Below, piece after piece: positions 7,208 through 16,471 of a stretch of DNA of 64,000 bases. Where the stretch lies: contig NZ_CP019962.1 of assembly GCF_000807675.2 (NCBI RefSeq), positions 3,631,157 to 3,695,156 of the forward strand, read 5' to 3'. Both the position numbers and the translations under genes were made by a program. Below the pieces are notes generated by a model. The model had not been told where the DNA came from. It saw nothing but the letters and a program-made list of their open reading frames with translations, and ran no database searches. This DNA comes from Eubacterium limosum (GTDB taxonomy: Bacteria; Bacillota; Clostridia; Eubacteriales; Eubacteriaceae). Positions within the stretch are counted from its first letter, which is position 1, and each line of letters begins with the position of its first letter.

Positions 7208-7656
7208 CCTCTTTTTTTCATCAGTTTTATTCGGTTCTTTTTTTCTGGTGAAACCTGTCTGGATTCAATAATTTTCTGAAGTGTCTTATAAATGAATGTC
7301 CAGAACTGCTCCGGGTAGACTTTAGCACATTTCAAACCGCTGCAAAAACTGTCGCATACAGACCAGTTGTCGATTTTGGGTATAAAATTATTGACAGATT
7401 CAAGAATAGAATCCAGTCCTGTTTTTTCAGGGTTCAGGTAGCCGATTACCATTCCTTTGAGCATTTTTTCTTCAAAATATTCTTCAGGTCCTTGGGCCAA
7501 AAAAAGCAAATAATTCTCTTTTGCAATACGTTTCGCAATTTTTCTTAATACGGAGAGACGAACTCCTATCAATTCGCAATAATCTGGCAGTAATTTTTGC
7601 TGAAATCTGCGATAATCATCTTCTGCAAACAAAAACAGTTCTTCGCGTATGGTCAT
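7204..7656 (-). pseudogene. AlkD-like DNA alkylation repair protein, C-terminally truncated
   Basis: The 150 residues match the first two thirds of the AlkD-like HEAT-repeat glycosylase family: GVRLSVLRKIAKRIAKEN, a YFEEKMLKGMVIGYL helix and FIPKIDNWSVCDSFCSGLK. Full-length relatives are about 220-240 residues and continue with an F-E-x-R-F-G type segment. Here the sequence turns Lys-rich and stops at the edge of ogt. The other frames downstream do not continue the family sequence, so a deletion seems likelier than a single frameshift. The start has a clear SD (AAGGAGG). It may be inactive. Confidence 0.65.
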
Positions 7657-7814
7657 GTAATCCTCCTTATAGTATTTATATTATAGCACAAACACAAGAG
7701 AATAAAAGACGGCTAAACCTTAAAAAAATTAAGAAAATCCTCTGCATTTTTACGTTTTAAAAAAAGTTATTCTTTTTTAAAGGATATTCATGTAAAAAAA
7801 AGAATAGTATTAAA

Positions 7815-7827
7815 GTACCTTTGGTAC
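7815..7827 (+). promoter_or_regulatory. Palindrome upstream of dnaG
   Basis: GTACC-TTT-GGTAC is a perfect inverted repeat 34 bp before the dnaG start, next to a TATAAG-like -10. It could be an operator or a small leader hairpin. The AT-rich DNA just upstream also has an ATTCTTTTTT / AAAAAAGAAT inverted repeat (about 7769-7805). The significance is uncertain. Confidence 0.35.
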
Positions 7828-7861
7828 AAATATAAGATATTACAGGGAAAGTGGTGAGAAG

Positions 7862-9607
7862 ATGGCGCCTCGTTATAGTGAAGAGGTTATTAACCAGGTG
7901 CTGCAGGCCAACGATATTGTCGACGTTGTATCAGAATATGTGACACTGAAAAAAGCTGGAAGCTCCTATAAGGGCAAGTGTCCCTTTCATAACGAAAAGA
8001 CCGCTTCTTTTACAGTGTCGCCGGACAAGCAGCTGTATCACTGCTTTGGCTGCGGCGTAGGAGGGAATGTTATTGGCTTTGTCATGGCCATTGAAAATCT
8101 TCCTTTTGTGGATGCACTGAAGTTTTTAGCAAGACGGGCGCATATTATTCTTCCAGAAAACGGCAGCAGTGCTGAGGATAGTGAACGATACCGAAAAAAA
8201 GAACGCCTCTATGAACTGCACCGTGAGCTGGCCAACTATTATTATCTTTGTCTTAAAAAGAACCGAAACGCGCAGTACTATCTGGCGGGCCGTAAAATCA
8301 CGCCGGAAACCATCAAGGCTTATGGCTTGGGCCTGGCGCCGGACGGCTGGCAGAACGCTCTGGGGTTCCTGCGCCAAAAGGGGTATACTGATCAGGAGAT
8401 GCTGGATTCCGGACTTGTGATGCGCAGTGAAAATGGGCGCATGTACGATCGCTTCAGGAACCGCATCATGTTTCCGATTCTGAACGCTACAGGCCGGATT
8501 ATCGGCTTTGGCGGCAGGCGGATCAATGAGGATGATCATGGACCAAAGTATTTGAACTCACCGGAAACCATGGTTTTTTCAAAAGGAACCGAGCTTTTTA
8601 ATATGAATCACGCTAAAAGCAGCATCGTCGGTGGGCAGATGCTTATCGTCGAAGGCTATATGGATGTGATCTCACTTTATCAACACGGCGTGCGCAATAC
8701 GGTAGCTGCGCTCGGCACCGCTTTTACGGCTTATCATGCCGCTCTTCTGGGGCGCTATGTGGGTGAGGTGGTGCTCTGCTTTGACGGCGACGCTGCCGGA
8801 GAAAGCGCTACGCAAAAAGCCATAACGATCTTGAAAAATACACCGTTGAATGTTAAAATATTAAGGTTACCCATTGAGGATGACCCAGACACCTATATCC
8901 AGAAGCATGGCAGAGATGCCTTTGAAAAAAAAATCACTGAAGCCATCACCATTGTCGAGTACGAAATCGGTCTTCTGAGAAAGAAATTTGATCTCAGCCA
9001 GACCGATGGCCGGATTAAATATATCAATCAGGCCATCGCGGTACTCAGACAGCTCTCCGATGAGGTTCAGATTGATCTTTACAGTAAACGCCTTGCCAGA
9101 GAAACCGGGATTGACCTGAAAGTTATAAGACGAGAGGTTTACCGCAAAAAGCCCATGGATCTGACAGAAGAGGATGTTGGCGAAAAAGTTGACTACTGGC
9201 AGAAAATGCCAAAAGCCTATGAGGAAGCCCAGATTCTTTTTCTGAGAAAGGGCATGATGGAGCCGGAGGTCTTTAAATCTGGAAGGCTGAGGGCAGAGCA
9301 CTTCAGTCCGGGGTTTTTCAGAGAGCTTTATGAGCTTATTACAGGGCTGTTTGAAAAAGGAGAGCAGCTGTCGCCGGCAGCGCTCATGAATCATTTTGAG
9401 GATGTGGAGCAGGTGAAGCCAGTATCCGCTATTTTGATGGACGATACCCCCATCGAAGGCGCAAAGCTTGAGGAATGTATCAAGACCATCATGTATTTTT
9501 ACCGGTCTGCCGAAATAGAGCGGATCAAACAGGAAATCAGTAAAGCGAGCGAGGAAGAAGCCGCCGTTTTAATGGATAAAATGATCACATTGAAAAAAGA
9601 AATGTAG
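7862..9607 (+). CDS. dnaG: DNA primase
   Basis: 581 residues, the usual size. An N-terminal CHC2 zinc finger (CPFHNEKTASFTV...YHCFGCGVGG) is near residues 40-65. The TOPRIM core (LIVEGYMDVISLYQHG, then VLCFDGDAAG) spans about residues 260-330, with the acidic metal ligands present. The C-terminal domain, which binds DnaB helicase, is more variable. DnaG makes RNA primers for replication. It opens the dnaG-rpoD cluster, the macromolecular-synthesis arrangement of many Firmicutes; rpoD starts 31 bp later. The ATG follows GGTGAGAAG. Confidence 0.97.
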   Translation: MAPRYSEEVINQVLQANDIVDVVSEYVTLKKAGSSYKGKCPFHNEKTASFTVSPDKQLYHCFGCGVGGNVIGFVMAIENLPFVDALKFLARRAHIILPENGSSAEDSERYRKKERLYELHRELANYYYLCLKKNRNAQYYLAGRKITPETIKAYGLGLAPDGWQNALGFLRQKGYTDQEMLDSGLVMRSENGRMYDRFRNRIMFPILNATGRIIGFGGRRINEDDHGPKYLNSPETMVFSKGTELFNMNHAKSSIVGGQMLIVEGYMDVISLYQHGVRNTVAALGTAFTAYHAALLGRYVGEVVLCFDGDAAGESATQKAITILKNTPLNVKILRLPIEDDPDTYIQKHGRDAFEKKITEAITIVEYEIGLLRKKFDLSQTDGRIKYINQAIAVLRQLSDEVQIDLYSKRLARETGIDLKVIRREVYRKKPMDLTEEDVGEKVDYWQKMPKAYEEAQILFLRKGMMEPEVFKSGRLRAEHFSPGFFRELYELITGLFEKGEQLSPAALMNHFEDVEQVKPVSAILMDDTPIEGAKLEECIKTIMYFYRSAEIERIKQEISKASEEEAAVLMDKMITLKKEM

Positions 9608-9638
9608 CAAGTTATGATCGAAAGTCAGGAGGATATAA

Positions 9639-10826
9639 ATGGCTGAAGCAAAGAAGAAAAAAGTAAAACCAGATATGGAGGAATTGCTCGACGAGGTTGA
9701 TGCAATCGCCGATCTGGAGGCAATGCCGGAAGTTCAGACACTGATCAAGCGCGGCAAGGAAAAGGGTTCCTTAAACAACGCCGATTTTGAGGAAGTGCTT
9801 GAAAAGACAGATCTGGACCCGGAAGAGATTGATTCCATCTATCTGCTTTTACAGAAGGAAGGCATTGACTTAACCTTCCAGGATATGGATATTGAGACCG
9901 ATGATATTGATCTGGATATCGACATTGATGTGGCAGAGCTGGAAGAAATTGAGATTGAGGAGGATCCCGTCAAGGATATAGACCTGGGGGATAGCGTCAG
10001 TGTCAATGACCCGGTGCGCTTGTATTTAAAGGAAATCGGCAAGGTGCCGCTCTTGACTGCGGAACAGGAAATGGGCATTGCCAAGCGTATGGAAGCTGGC
10101 GATGACGAAGCCAAGAAAGAGCTGGCTGAGGCTAACCTGCGTCTGGTTGTCAGCATCGCCAAACGCTATGTGGGCCGCGGCATGTCTTTTCTGGACCTCA
10201 TTCAGGAAGGAAACCTTGGCCTGATCAAAGCGGTAGAAAAATTCGACTATACCAAGGGCTTTAAGTTCAGCACCTATGCGACCTGGTGGATTCGTCAGGC
10301 CATCACCCGCGCCATTGCGGATCAGGCCAGAACCATTCGTATTCCTGTGCATATGGTTGAGACCATCAACAAGCTCATTCGTGTGTCCAGACAGCTGCTT
10401 CAGGAGCTTGGGCGTGAACCCACGCCGGCAGAAATCGGCAAAGAGATGGGCTTCTCAGAAGAAAAGGTCCGAGAAATTCAGAAAATTGCTCAAGACCCGG
10501 TATCCCTGGAAACCCCAATCGGCGAGGAAGAAGACAGCCATCTGGGGGACTTCATTGAGGATGACAATGCCCCGGCGCCTTCAGAAGCAGCGTCCTATGC
10601 TCTTTTGAAAGAACAGCTCATGGAAGTACTCAACACGCTGACCGAGCGTGAAGAAAAAGTACTGCGCCTGCGTTTTGGACTGGATGACGGACGCGCCCGT
10701 ACCCTCGAAGAGGTTGGCAAGGAGTTCAATGTTACAAGAGAACGTATCCGTCAGATTGAAGCCAAGGCGCTCAGAAAGCTGAGACACCCGAGCAGAAGTA
10801 AAAAATTAAAGGATTATTTGACCTAA
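9639..10826 (+). CDS. rpoD: Primary RNA polymerase sigma factor (sigma-70/SigA)
   Basis: 395 residues: an acidic N-terminal region 1.1, region 1.2 ([21 protein letters not shown]), region 2 with the promoter-melting and -10 recognition helix ([24 protein letters not shown]), region 3, and the region 4.2 helix-turn-helix ([18 protein letters not shown]) that reads the -35 box. This is the housekeeping sigma that should recognise the TTGACA/TATAAT promoters seen across the window. The start has AGGAGGATATAA. It is in an operon with dnaG upstream and trmK two bases downstream. Confidence 0.98.
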   Translation: MAEAKKKKVKPDMEELLDEVDAIADLEAMPEVQTLIKRGKEKGSLNNADFEEVLEKTDLDPEEIDSIYLLLQKEGIDLTFQDMDIETDDIDLDIDIDVAELEEIEIEEDPVKDIDLGDSVSVNDPVRLYLKEIGKVPLLTAEQEMGIAKRMEAGDDEAKKELAEANLRLVVSIAKRYVGRGMSFLDLIQEGNLGLIKAVEKFDYTKGFKFSTYATWWIRQAITRAIADQARTIRIPVHMVETINKLIRVSRQLLQELGREPTPAEIGKEMGFSEEKVREIQKIAQDPVSLETPIGEEEDSHLGDFIEDDNAPAPSEAASYALLKEQLMEVLNTLTEREEKVLRLRFGLDDGRARTLEEVGKEFNVTRERIRQIEAKALRKLRHPSRSKKLKDYLT

Positions 10827-10827
10827 A

Positions 10828-11523
10828 ATGATGACACCACGTTTGCAGGTGATTGCAGATAATGTATTAAAAAATGAAAGCATGGCAGATATCGGTACAG
10901 ACCACGGATATCTGCCTGTTTATCTAATGGAGCAGGGCTTTATTCCCTGCGCCGTCGCGGCGGACATCAATGAAAAGCCTCTCAAGAAAGCAGAGCAGCT
11001 TGTGGCCCGGTCGGGCTATGAGAAGCAGATTGAAACGCGTTTGGGTACAGGTCTTTCTGTCTTAAGCCCCGGAGAAGCCGGGACGATTGTCATGGCGGGC
11101 ATGGGCGGCTACCTGATAAGAGATCTTCTGACAGAATCTCAAGAGGTGGCGGCCTCGGCAAAACGCCTGGTGCTCCAGCCCATGAACAACGCCTTTATTG
11201 TCAGGCATTTTCTGGAGGACAATGGCTTTATGATTGTAAATGAGGATCTGGCAAAAGAAGAACGCAGGGTCTATGAAATTATAGTAGCTGAAAAGGGTAA
11301 AATGTCCATTGAAAACGATCTGGATTACCTGATTGGCTATGAGGCCAAAAGGCGTAAACACCCGCTTTTGCCAGAGCTGATCGACCGTAAGCTGGAGCTT
11401 GAAAATAAAATAATTGAGAATACAAAAAACAAGCAGACAGAAATGGCCAGAAAACAGTATCATAAAAGCACAGCCATTGCGGCTGCGCTGATGGAGGTGA
11501 AAAATGGCTGTAAAATGCAGTGA
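10828..11523 (+). CDS. trmK: tRNA (adenine22-N1)-methyltransferase
   Basis: The 231-residue Rossmann-fold methyltransferase has a SAM-binding motif in MADIGTDHGYLPVYLMEQG and the family motif VMAGMGGYLIRDLL. TrmK methylates N1 of A22 in tRNA. The C-terminal ~60 residues form a charged coiled coil, as in other TrmK proteins. Its place directly after rpoD and before a Nif3-like gene is conserved in Firmicutes. The start is 1 bp after the rpoD stop, with a second ATG following; the end overlaps the next gene by 20 bp. Confidence 0.92.
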   Translation: MMTPRLQVIADNVLKNESMADIGTDHGYLPVYLMEQGFIPCAVAADINEKPLKKAEQLVARSGYEKQIETRLGTGLSVLSPGEAGTIVMAGMGGYLIRDLLTESQEVAASAKRLVLQPMNNAFIVRHFLEDNGFMIVNEDLAKEERRVYEIIVAEKGKMSIENDLDYLIGYEAKRRKHPLLPELIDRKLELENKIIENTKNKQTEMARKQYHKSTAIAAALMEVKNGCKMQ

Positions 11524-12622
11524 AATAACAAAAGTGATTGAGACTGTGGCTCCGAGAAACCTCGCGGAATCATGGGATAACGTCGGCCTTCAGATCGGCT
11601 CTTTTCAGAAAAGAGTAAAGAAAGTATTGCTGACGCTAGATGTTACAGAGGCTGTCGTGCGGGAAGCCGTTATGGAAAAAGCGGATATGATTATTGCACA
11701 CCACCCTTTTATTTTTAATGGCATCAAATCCATTTGTACCGATGAGCTGAAGGGAAAAATTGTGGCAGAGCTGATCCGTAATGATATCAGCCTGTATGTA
11801 GCGCACACCAACCTGGATAAGGCGGAGCTCGGCCTCAATGATTATATCGCGAAAACACTCGGCATTGAGCAACGCCAGCCACTGGACCCTTCCGATGAGG
11901 ATAAGCTCTATAAAATCGTGGTTTATGTGCCTGTGGATTACACGGATAAAATTGTTGAAGTGATGGGGGACAGCGGCGCTGGCTTTATCGGCAATTACAG
12001 CCACTGCACCTACCGCACCGTAGGTCAGGGAACCTTCAAGCCCCTTGAAGGTACAGATCCTTTTATCGGTGAGGAGGGTGAGGTGGCAACCGTCAAAGAA
12101 GATCGTGTGGAAACCATTATTGACGGTAAGATGATGAAAACCCTCATTCAAAAGCTTAAAAAAGTCCATCCTTACGAGGAGATGGCTTATGATTTATATC
12201 CCCTTGAGAACGGTTTGCTTTTAAACCAGAATGGCCTTGGCAAAATTGGCACCTTAAAAGAAGCCATGGCGCCCGTTGCCTTTATTGAGCATGTAAAAAA
12301 AGCGTTGAATCTTTCCCATGTGAGGGCGGCGGGGAATGAGCCGGCAAAAGTCAAAAAGGTGGCTCTGTGCACGGGCAGCGGAGCAGAGTTTATCGGACTG
12401 GCAAAGGTCAAAAAGGCGGATGTTTACATTACTGGCGATTTGAAATACCACGACGCCCAGAGAGCGGCTGAAAATAACCTGTGGGTCATTGACGCCGGTC
12501 ACTTCGGGACAGAAAAAATGGTCGTGGGCCTGCTTGAAAACCTGCTTCGGGAAAATGTGAACGATCCGGAGATTGAGTATGTTCGATCAAATTACAATGA
12601 AGATTTTATGCGCTATTATTAA
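11504..12622 (+). CDS. Nif3-like dinuclear metal centre protein (YqfO type)
   Basis: The 372-residue protein has the NIF3 halves split by a PII-like insertion (about residues 125-230), as in Bacillus YqfO. Metal ligands are visible in IIAHHPFIFNGI and near the end in VIDAGHFGTEKM. The protein is expected to form a toroidal hexamer with a two-metal site; its reaction is not firmly known, although a GTP cyclohydrolase-type activity has been proposed for some members. The start overlaps trmK and is preceded by GGAGGTGAAAA inside it, so translation is coupled. Confidence 0.9.
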   Translation: MAVKCSEITKVIETVAPRNLAESWDNVGLQIGSFQKRVKKVLLTLDVTEAVVREAVMEKADMIIAHHPFIFNGIKSICTDELKGKIVAELIRNDISLYVAHTNLDKAELGLNDYIAKTLGIEQRQPLDPSDEDKLYKIVVYVPVDYTDKIVEVMGDSGAGFIGNYSHCTYRTVGQGTFKPLEGTDPFIGEEGEVATVKEDRVETIIDGKMMKTLIQKLKKVHPYEEMAYDLYPLENGLLLNQNGLGKIGTLKEAMAPVAFIEHVKKALNLSHVRAAGNEPAKVKKVALCTGSGAEFIGLAKVKKADVYITGDLKYHDAQRAAENNLWVIDAGHFGTEKMVVGLLENLLRENVNDPEIEYVRSNYNEDFMRYY

Positions 12623-12654
12623 GCAGAATTGACAGAGTATAAGGAGACAGATAG

Positions 12655-13647
12655 ATGAAAGTTTTAGTTTGCGGCGGGGCCGGCTATATCGGCTCCCATG
12701 TAGTCAGAGTGCTTTTGGATAAAGGTTACGAGGTCGTGGTACTGGATAATTTATCCACCGGACACCGCCAGTCGGTTCCAGAAGAGGCAGCACTGGAGGT
12801 TGGCGATATTCGTGATGCCGCCTGTCTTGAGAGACTGTTTTTACGCCATGAGGTTGATTGTGTCATGCATTTCTGTGCGAATTCACTGGTGGGTGAGAGC
12901 ATGGAAAAGCCCATTGAGTATTATGACAATAACGTTTACGGGACACTGTGCCTGCTGCGTTCCATGGTCAACAATGATATTAAACATTTTATTTTCTCAT
13001 CGACCGCGGCAACCTACGGAGAGCCGGAACGCCTTCCCATTGATGAGGACACGCCCAAGCATCCCACCAACACCTATGGTGAAACAAAGCTGGCTGTTGA
13101 GAAAATGCTGCATTGGATGGAGGTTGCCTATGGACTTCACTACAAGGTGTTCCGCTATTTCAACGCTTCCGGGGCACACCCGAGCGGGGAGATCGGCGAG
13201 GACCATGCGCCTGAAACCCATCTGATCCCGCTGATTTTAAAAACAGCTCAGGGCATTCGCGATAAGATTTATGTCTTTGGCGATGACTACGATACCCCAG
13301 ACGGCAGCTGTATTCGCGATTATATCCATGTCATGGACATTGCGGAGGCCCATATTCTGGGCATGGAGGATCTGGTGAAATCCGAAACCAGTGATGTTTA
13401 TAATCTTGGCAACGGCAATGGCTTCTCAGTTCTGGAAGTCATTGAAAAGGTTAAAGCGGTTACCGGAAAAGACTTTACGGTTGAAATCGCAGACCGCCGG
13501 GCAGGCGACCCGGGAGTCTTAATTGCCAGTTCAGAAAAAGCACAGAAAGCACTGGGCTGGTCACCGGTCAATTCATCACTTGAATACATCATAGAAACCG
13601 CCTGGAAATGGCATCAGGGACATCCTGAGGGCTACGGCCTTGTTTAA
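12655..13647 (+). CDS. galE: UDP-glucose 4-epimerase
   Basis: A 330-residue extended short-chain dehydrogenase. It has an N-terminal NAD-binding GGAGYIGSHVVRVL motif, a catalytic Ser/Thr region (FSSTAATYG) and the YGETK Tyr-x-x-x-Lys pair near residue 142. FRYFNASGAHPSG and the C-terminal Arg/Asp sugar-nucleotide region are typical of GalE. It interconverts UDP-glucose and UDP-galactose for cell-surface sugars. The start is preceded by AAGGAGACAGAT. It follows the Nif3-like gene by 32 bp and is followed by a fresh promoter, so it is probably the last gene of the cluster. Confidence 0.95.
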   Translation: MKVLVCGGAGYIGSHVVRVLLDKGYEVVVLDNLSTGHRQSVPEEAALEVGDIRDAACLERLFLRHEVDCVMHFCANSLVGESMEKPIEYYDNNVYGTLCLLRSMVNNDIKHFIFSSTAATYGEPERLPIDEDTPKHPTNTYGETKLAVEKMLHWMEVAYGLHYKVFRYFNASGAHPSGEIGEDHAPETHLIPLILKTAQGIRDKIYVFGDDYDTPDGSCIRDYIHVMDIAEAHILGMEDLVKSETSDVYNLGNGNGFSVLEVIEKVKAVTGKDFTVEIADRRAGDPGVLIASSEKAQKALGWSPVNSSLEYIIETAWKWHQGHPEGYGLV

Positions 13648-13684
13648 TGTGCCTTATAAAAAACATGAAACAGAGATTGATTCT

Positions 13685-13713
13685 TTGAATTCGTGTATGG
13701 TTTAGTGTATAAT
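13685..13713 (+). promoter_or_regulatory. Promoter of iorAB
   Basis: TTGAAT (13685-13690) and TATAAT (13708-13713) are 17 bp apart. A GC-rich hairpin, GGGCGG-TTC-CCGCCC (13762-13776), sits in the leader just before the ribosome site and has no T-run, so it may stabilise the mRNA or modulate translation. Confidence 0.7.
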
Positions 13714-13795
13714 TATAAAAATAAGTTATGAAACAGTAAAATTTTATTCTGTCACAAGGACGGGCGGTTCCCGCCCTTACAGGAGAGGAGAGAAT

Positions 13796-15580
13796 ATGAA
13801 GAAATTATTAACAGGTAATGAAGCCATTGCCCGTGGAGCCTGGGAAGCCGGCGTTAAGTTTGCTACTGCTTATCCGGGAACACCAAGTACAGAAATCCTT
13901 GAAAATGTAGCGACCTATGATGGCATTGTTTCCGAATGGGCGCCAAATGAAAAAGTAGCGGTTGAAGCGGCTGCAGGTGCTTCAATTGCCGGTATCCGTA
14001 CCCTTGCTGCAATGAAACATGTTGGGGTAAACGTTGCGGCTGACCCGATTTTTACTTTTGCCTATCTTGGCGTTAACGGAGGTTCTGTTATCGTAACTGC
14101 CGATGAACCAGGCATGCACTCATCCCAGAACGAGCAGGATAACCGCAATTATGCGCGCCACGCTAAAATGCCGATGTTTGAACCATCCGACAGCCAGGAA
14201 GCCAAAGATATGCTTAAGGATGCATATGAAGTAAGTGAAACCTATGACTGTCCGGTGCTTTACCGCATGACCACCCGTGTCTGCCATTCCAAATCCATTG
14301 TCCAATGTGAAGACCGCGTGGAAGTGGACGATAAAGAATATGTAAAAGATATTATGAAAAACTGTCCGCTGCCAGCTCATGCCCGCGTCATGCAGGTTAA
14401 GCTTGCCCAAAATTTTGAAAAGCTGGCAGAATATACTGAAACTTCTAAATGGAACTATATCGAAGACAATCAGAAGGAAATTGGCGTTATCGCGTCTGGC
14501 GTGGCCTTCCGTTACGCAAAGGAAGTTTTTGGCGATACAGCCTCATATCTGAAATTTGGCTTTTCTTATCCACTGCCAAAGAAGCTGATCGCTGAATTTG
14601 CAGGTAAGGTTAAAAAGATCTATGTCCTTGAAGAAAATGATCCCATTCTTGAAACCGAAATCAAGGCCATGGGCATTGACGTTATCGGAAAAGACCTGTT
14701 CCCGACCATGGGAGAGCTGACACCGGAACGTATCCGTGAAGTCCTCTACGGTAAAAGCGAAGTGACCATTGCGCCCGATCCTGAGAAGATTGTCGGCCGT
14801 CCGCCGGCATTCTGTGCAGGCTGTCCACACCGCGGTATTTTCTATGAGCTGGGCCGCCGTAAAAATATTATGATTTTCAGTGATATCGGATGCTATTCCT
14901 TAGGCTTGACACCGCCGTACAATGCAACAGACGCCATGATCTGTATGGGCGCCAGCATCAGCGGAGGACACGGTGTGGCAAAGGCAATGAGCATTAAGAA
15001 TAACGACATGAAGGTCGTTTCTGTCATCGGTGATTCAACCTTTTTCCATTCTGGAATGACCAGTCTCATGGATGTTACTTATAATAAGAGCAATGTTCTG
15101 ACCGTTATCCTAGACAACCGCATCACCGGTATGACCGGCCATCAGGAAAATCCCGGCAGTGGCTTTGACTTAAAGGGCGAACCAGCACCGATTATGGATA
15201 TCGAAACCATTGTCCGCGCACTTGGTGTTAAAAATGTCCGCACAGTCGATCCAAACAATCTGGAGGAAACTGACGCGGCCCTTGACTGGGGCCTATCCAA
15301 TGATGAAGCTTCTGTCATTATCACACGCTGGCCGTGTGCGCTCAAGCGTTTCTCTCAGGCCGATAAGGAAGAGTTCCCGGAAGCCTTCAAACGCCACTGC
15401 AAGGTCGATACCGATCTTTGTATTGGCTGTAAGAAATGCCTGAAATCCGGCTGTCCTGCTTTAGCCTTTAACTCTACCGTACCGAAAAAATCCGGTATTC
15501 TGGAAGAATCATGTCTGGGCTGTGAGGTTTGCCTGCAAATCTGCCCGAAACATGCCATTTATGTAGAGGAGGAAAAGTAG
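13796..15580 (+). CDS. iorA: Indolepyruvate:ferredoxin oxidoreductase, alpha subunit
   Basis: The 594-residue protein begins with a pyruvate:ferredoxin oxidoreductase-type domain (TAYPGTPSTEILE). The TPP-binding domain is near residues 350-500 (CAGCPHRGIFYELG, then VIGDSTFFHSGMTSLMD). It ends with two 4Fe-4S motifs (CIGCKKCLKSGCP and CLGCEVCLQICP). With IorB it oxidatively decarboxylates aryl-pyruvates from aromatic amino acids to aryl-acetyl-CoA and reduced ferredoxin in the cytoplasm. iorB starts 2 bp after the stop. The start is preceded by GGAGAGGAGAG. Confidence 0.96.
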   Translation: MKKLLTGNEAIARGAWEAGVKFATAYPGTPSTEILENVATYDGIVSEWAPNEKVAVEAAAGASIAGIRTLAAMKHVGVNVAADPIFTFAYLGVNGGSVIVTADEPGMHSSQNEQDNRNYARHAKMPMFEPSDSQEAKDMLKDAYEVSETYDCPVLYRMTTRVCHSKSIVQCEDRVEVDDKEYVKDIMKNCPLPAHARVMQVKLAQNFEKLAEYTETSKWNYIEDNQKEIGVIASGVAFRYAKEVFGDTASYLKFGFSYPLPKKLIAEFAGKVKKIYVLEENDPILETEIKAMGIDVIGKDLFPTMGELTPERIREVLYGKSEVTIAPDPEKIVGRPPAFCAGCPHRGIFYELGRRKNIMIFSDIGCYSLGLTPPYNATDAMICMGASISGGHGVAKAMSIKNNDMKVVSVIGDSTFFHSGMTSLMDVTYNKSNVLTVILDNRITGMTGHQENPGSGFDLKGEPAPIMDIETIVRALGVKNVRTVDPNNLEETDAALDWGLSNDEASVIITRWPCALKRFSQADKEEFPEAFKRHCKVDTDLCIGCKKCLKSGCPALAFNSTVPKKSGILEESCLGCEVCLQICPKHAIYVEEEK

Positions 15581-15581
15581 A

Positions 15582-16157
15582 ATGAAAACAAAAAATATAT
15601 TATTGGTTGGCGTTGGCGGCCAGGGAACCATCACAGCGGCAAAGCTGCTGACCACTGGTTTGATGGAAGCCGGCTATGATGTAAAGATGAGTGAGATTCA
15701 CGGCATGAGCCAGCGCGGCGGCTCTGTTTCTTCTCAGGTTCGCTATGGAGATGATGTTCAGTCACCGGTTATCGAGATGGGAACAGCGGATATTATCGTT
15801 GCCTTTGAAAAAATGGAAGCGCTGCGTTATATTGATTTTTTAAAGGAAGACGGAAAGATTATTGTCAATGATGCAGAGATCTGGCCGTTGCCGGTTGTTA
15901 TAGGAAAAGCGACTTATCCGGAAAAAATCCTGGATACATTGCAGGAAAAGGCCAATGTCCGCGTGATGAACGCTTCTGCTCTGGCAGAAGAGATGGGCAA
16001 CCTCAAGGTTATGAATGTGATTCTGCTGGGAGCCATCATCAAATCCATGGGGCTTCAGGATATTGACTGGGATGAAATCATCCGAAATAATGTAAAACCT
16101 AAATTTGTTGATTTGAATATTAAAGCAATGGCTGTCGGAATGGACGCCGTCAACTAA
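15582..16157 (+). CDS. iorB: Indolepyruvate:ferredoxin oxidoreductase, beta subunit
   Basis: The 191-residue gamma-type domain of 2-oxoacid:ferredoxin oxidoreductases. GVGGQGTITAAKLLTTGL binds the CoA/TPP interface, and EIHGMSQRGGSVSSQVRYG is diagnostic. It pairs with IorA, whose stop is one base before this ATG. The ribosome site GAGGAGGAAAAG lies in the iorA end. Together they supply reduced ferredoxin from amino-acid breakdown, useful in an acetogenic or amino-acid-fermenting anaerobe. Confidence 0.95.
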   Translation: MKTKNILLVGVGGQGTITAAKLLTTGLMEAGYDVKMSEIHGMSQRGGSVSSQVRYGDDVQSPVIEMGTADIIVAFEKMEALRYIDFLKEDGKIIVNDAEIWPLPVVIGKATYPEKILDTLQEKANVRVMNASALAEEMGNLKVMNVILLGAIIKSMGLQDIDWDEIIRNNVKPKFVDLNIKAMAVGMDAVN

Positions 16158-16163
16158 AAGGCT

Positions 16164-16442
16164 ATGTGTAAAAAAGAATTTGAAACAGAAAACTTTAAAT
16201 TTTTCCAGAACAGGGATTGTGAATACTTTCCCTGTCACAAAACGGAAACCCCAGATGAGTTTAACTGTTTGTTTTGTTACTGTCCTTTATATGCGCTGGG
16301 GAGGGACTGCGGCGGTGGTTTTGAATACACGGAAAAGGGTATAAAGAACTGTACAAATTGCCTTGTTCCCCATAAAAAAGAGAACTATGACCGGATCATT
16401 GAAAAACTCCTGATCCTTATTGAGCGCGTTAGAGAGCAGTAG
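16164..16442 (+). CDS. Cysteine-rich small-domain protein
   Basis: 92 residues with about nine Cys, in the arrangement CEYFPCH...CLFCYCPLY...GRDCGGGF...NCTNCLVPH. This matches the small Cys-rich domain seen alone or fused in anaerobe proteins, sometimes beside cobalamin genes. It probably binds zinc or an iron-sulphur cluster, and no reaction is known. It starts 6 bp after iorB and is followed 29 bp later by plsY in the same direction, so it is probably co-transcribed with iorAB. The start ATG (after AAAAGGCT) has a modest ribosome site. Confidence 0.75.
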   Translation: MCKKEFETENFKFFQNRDCEYFPCHKTETPDEFNCLFCYCPLYALGRDCGGGFEYTEKGIKNCTNCLVPHKKENYDRIIEKLLILIERVREQ

Positions 16443-16471
16443 CTCAGGATTATGTGTGAGGAGAGTTTAGT

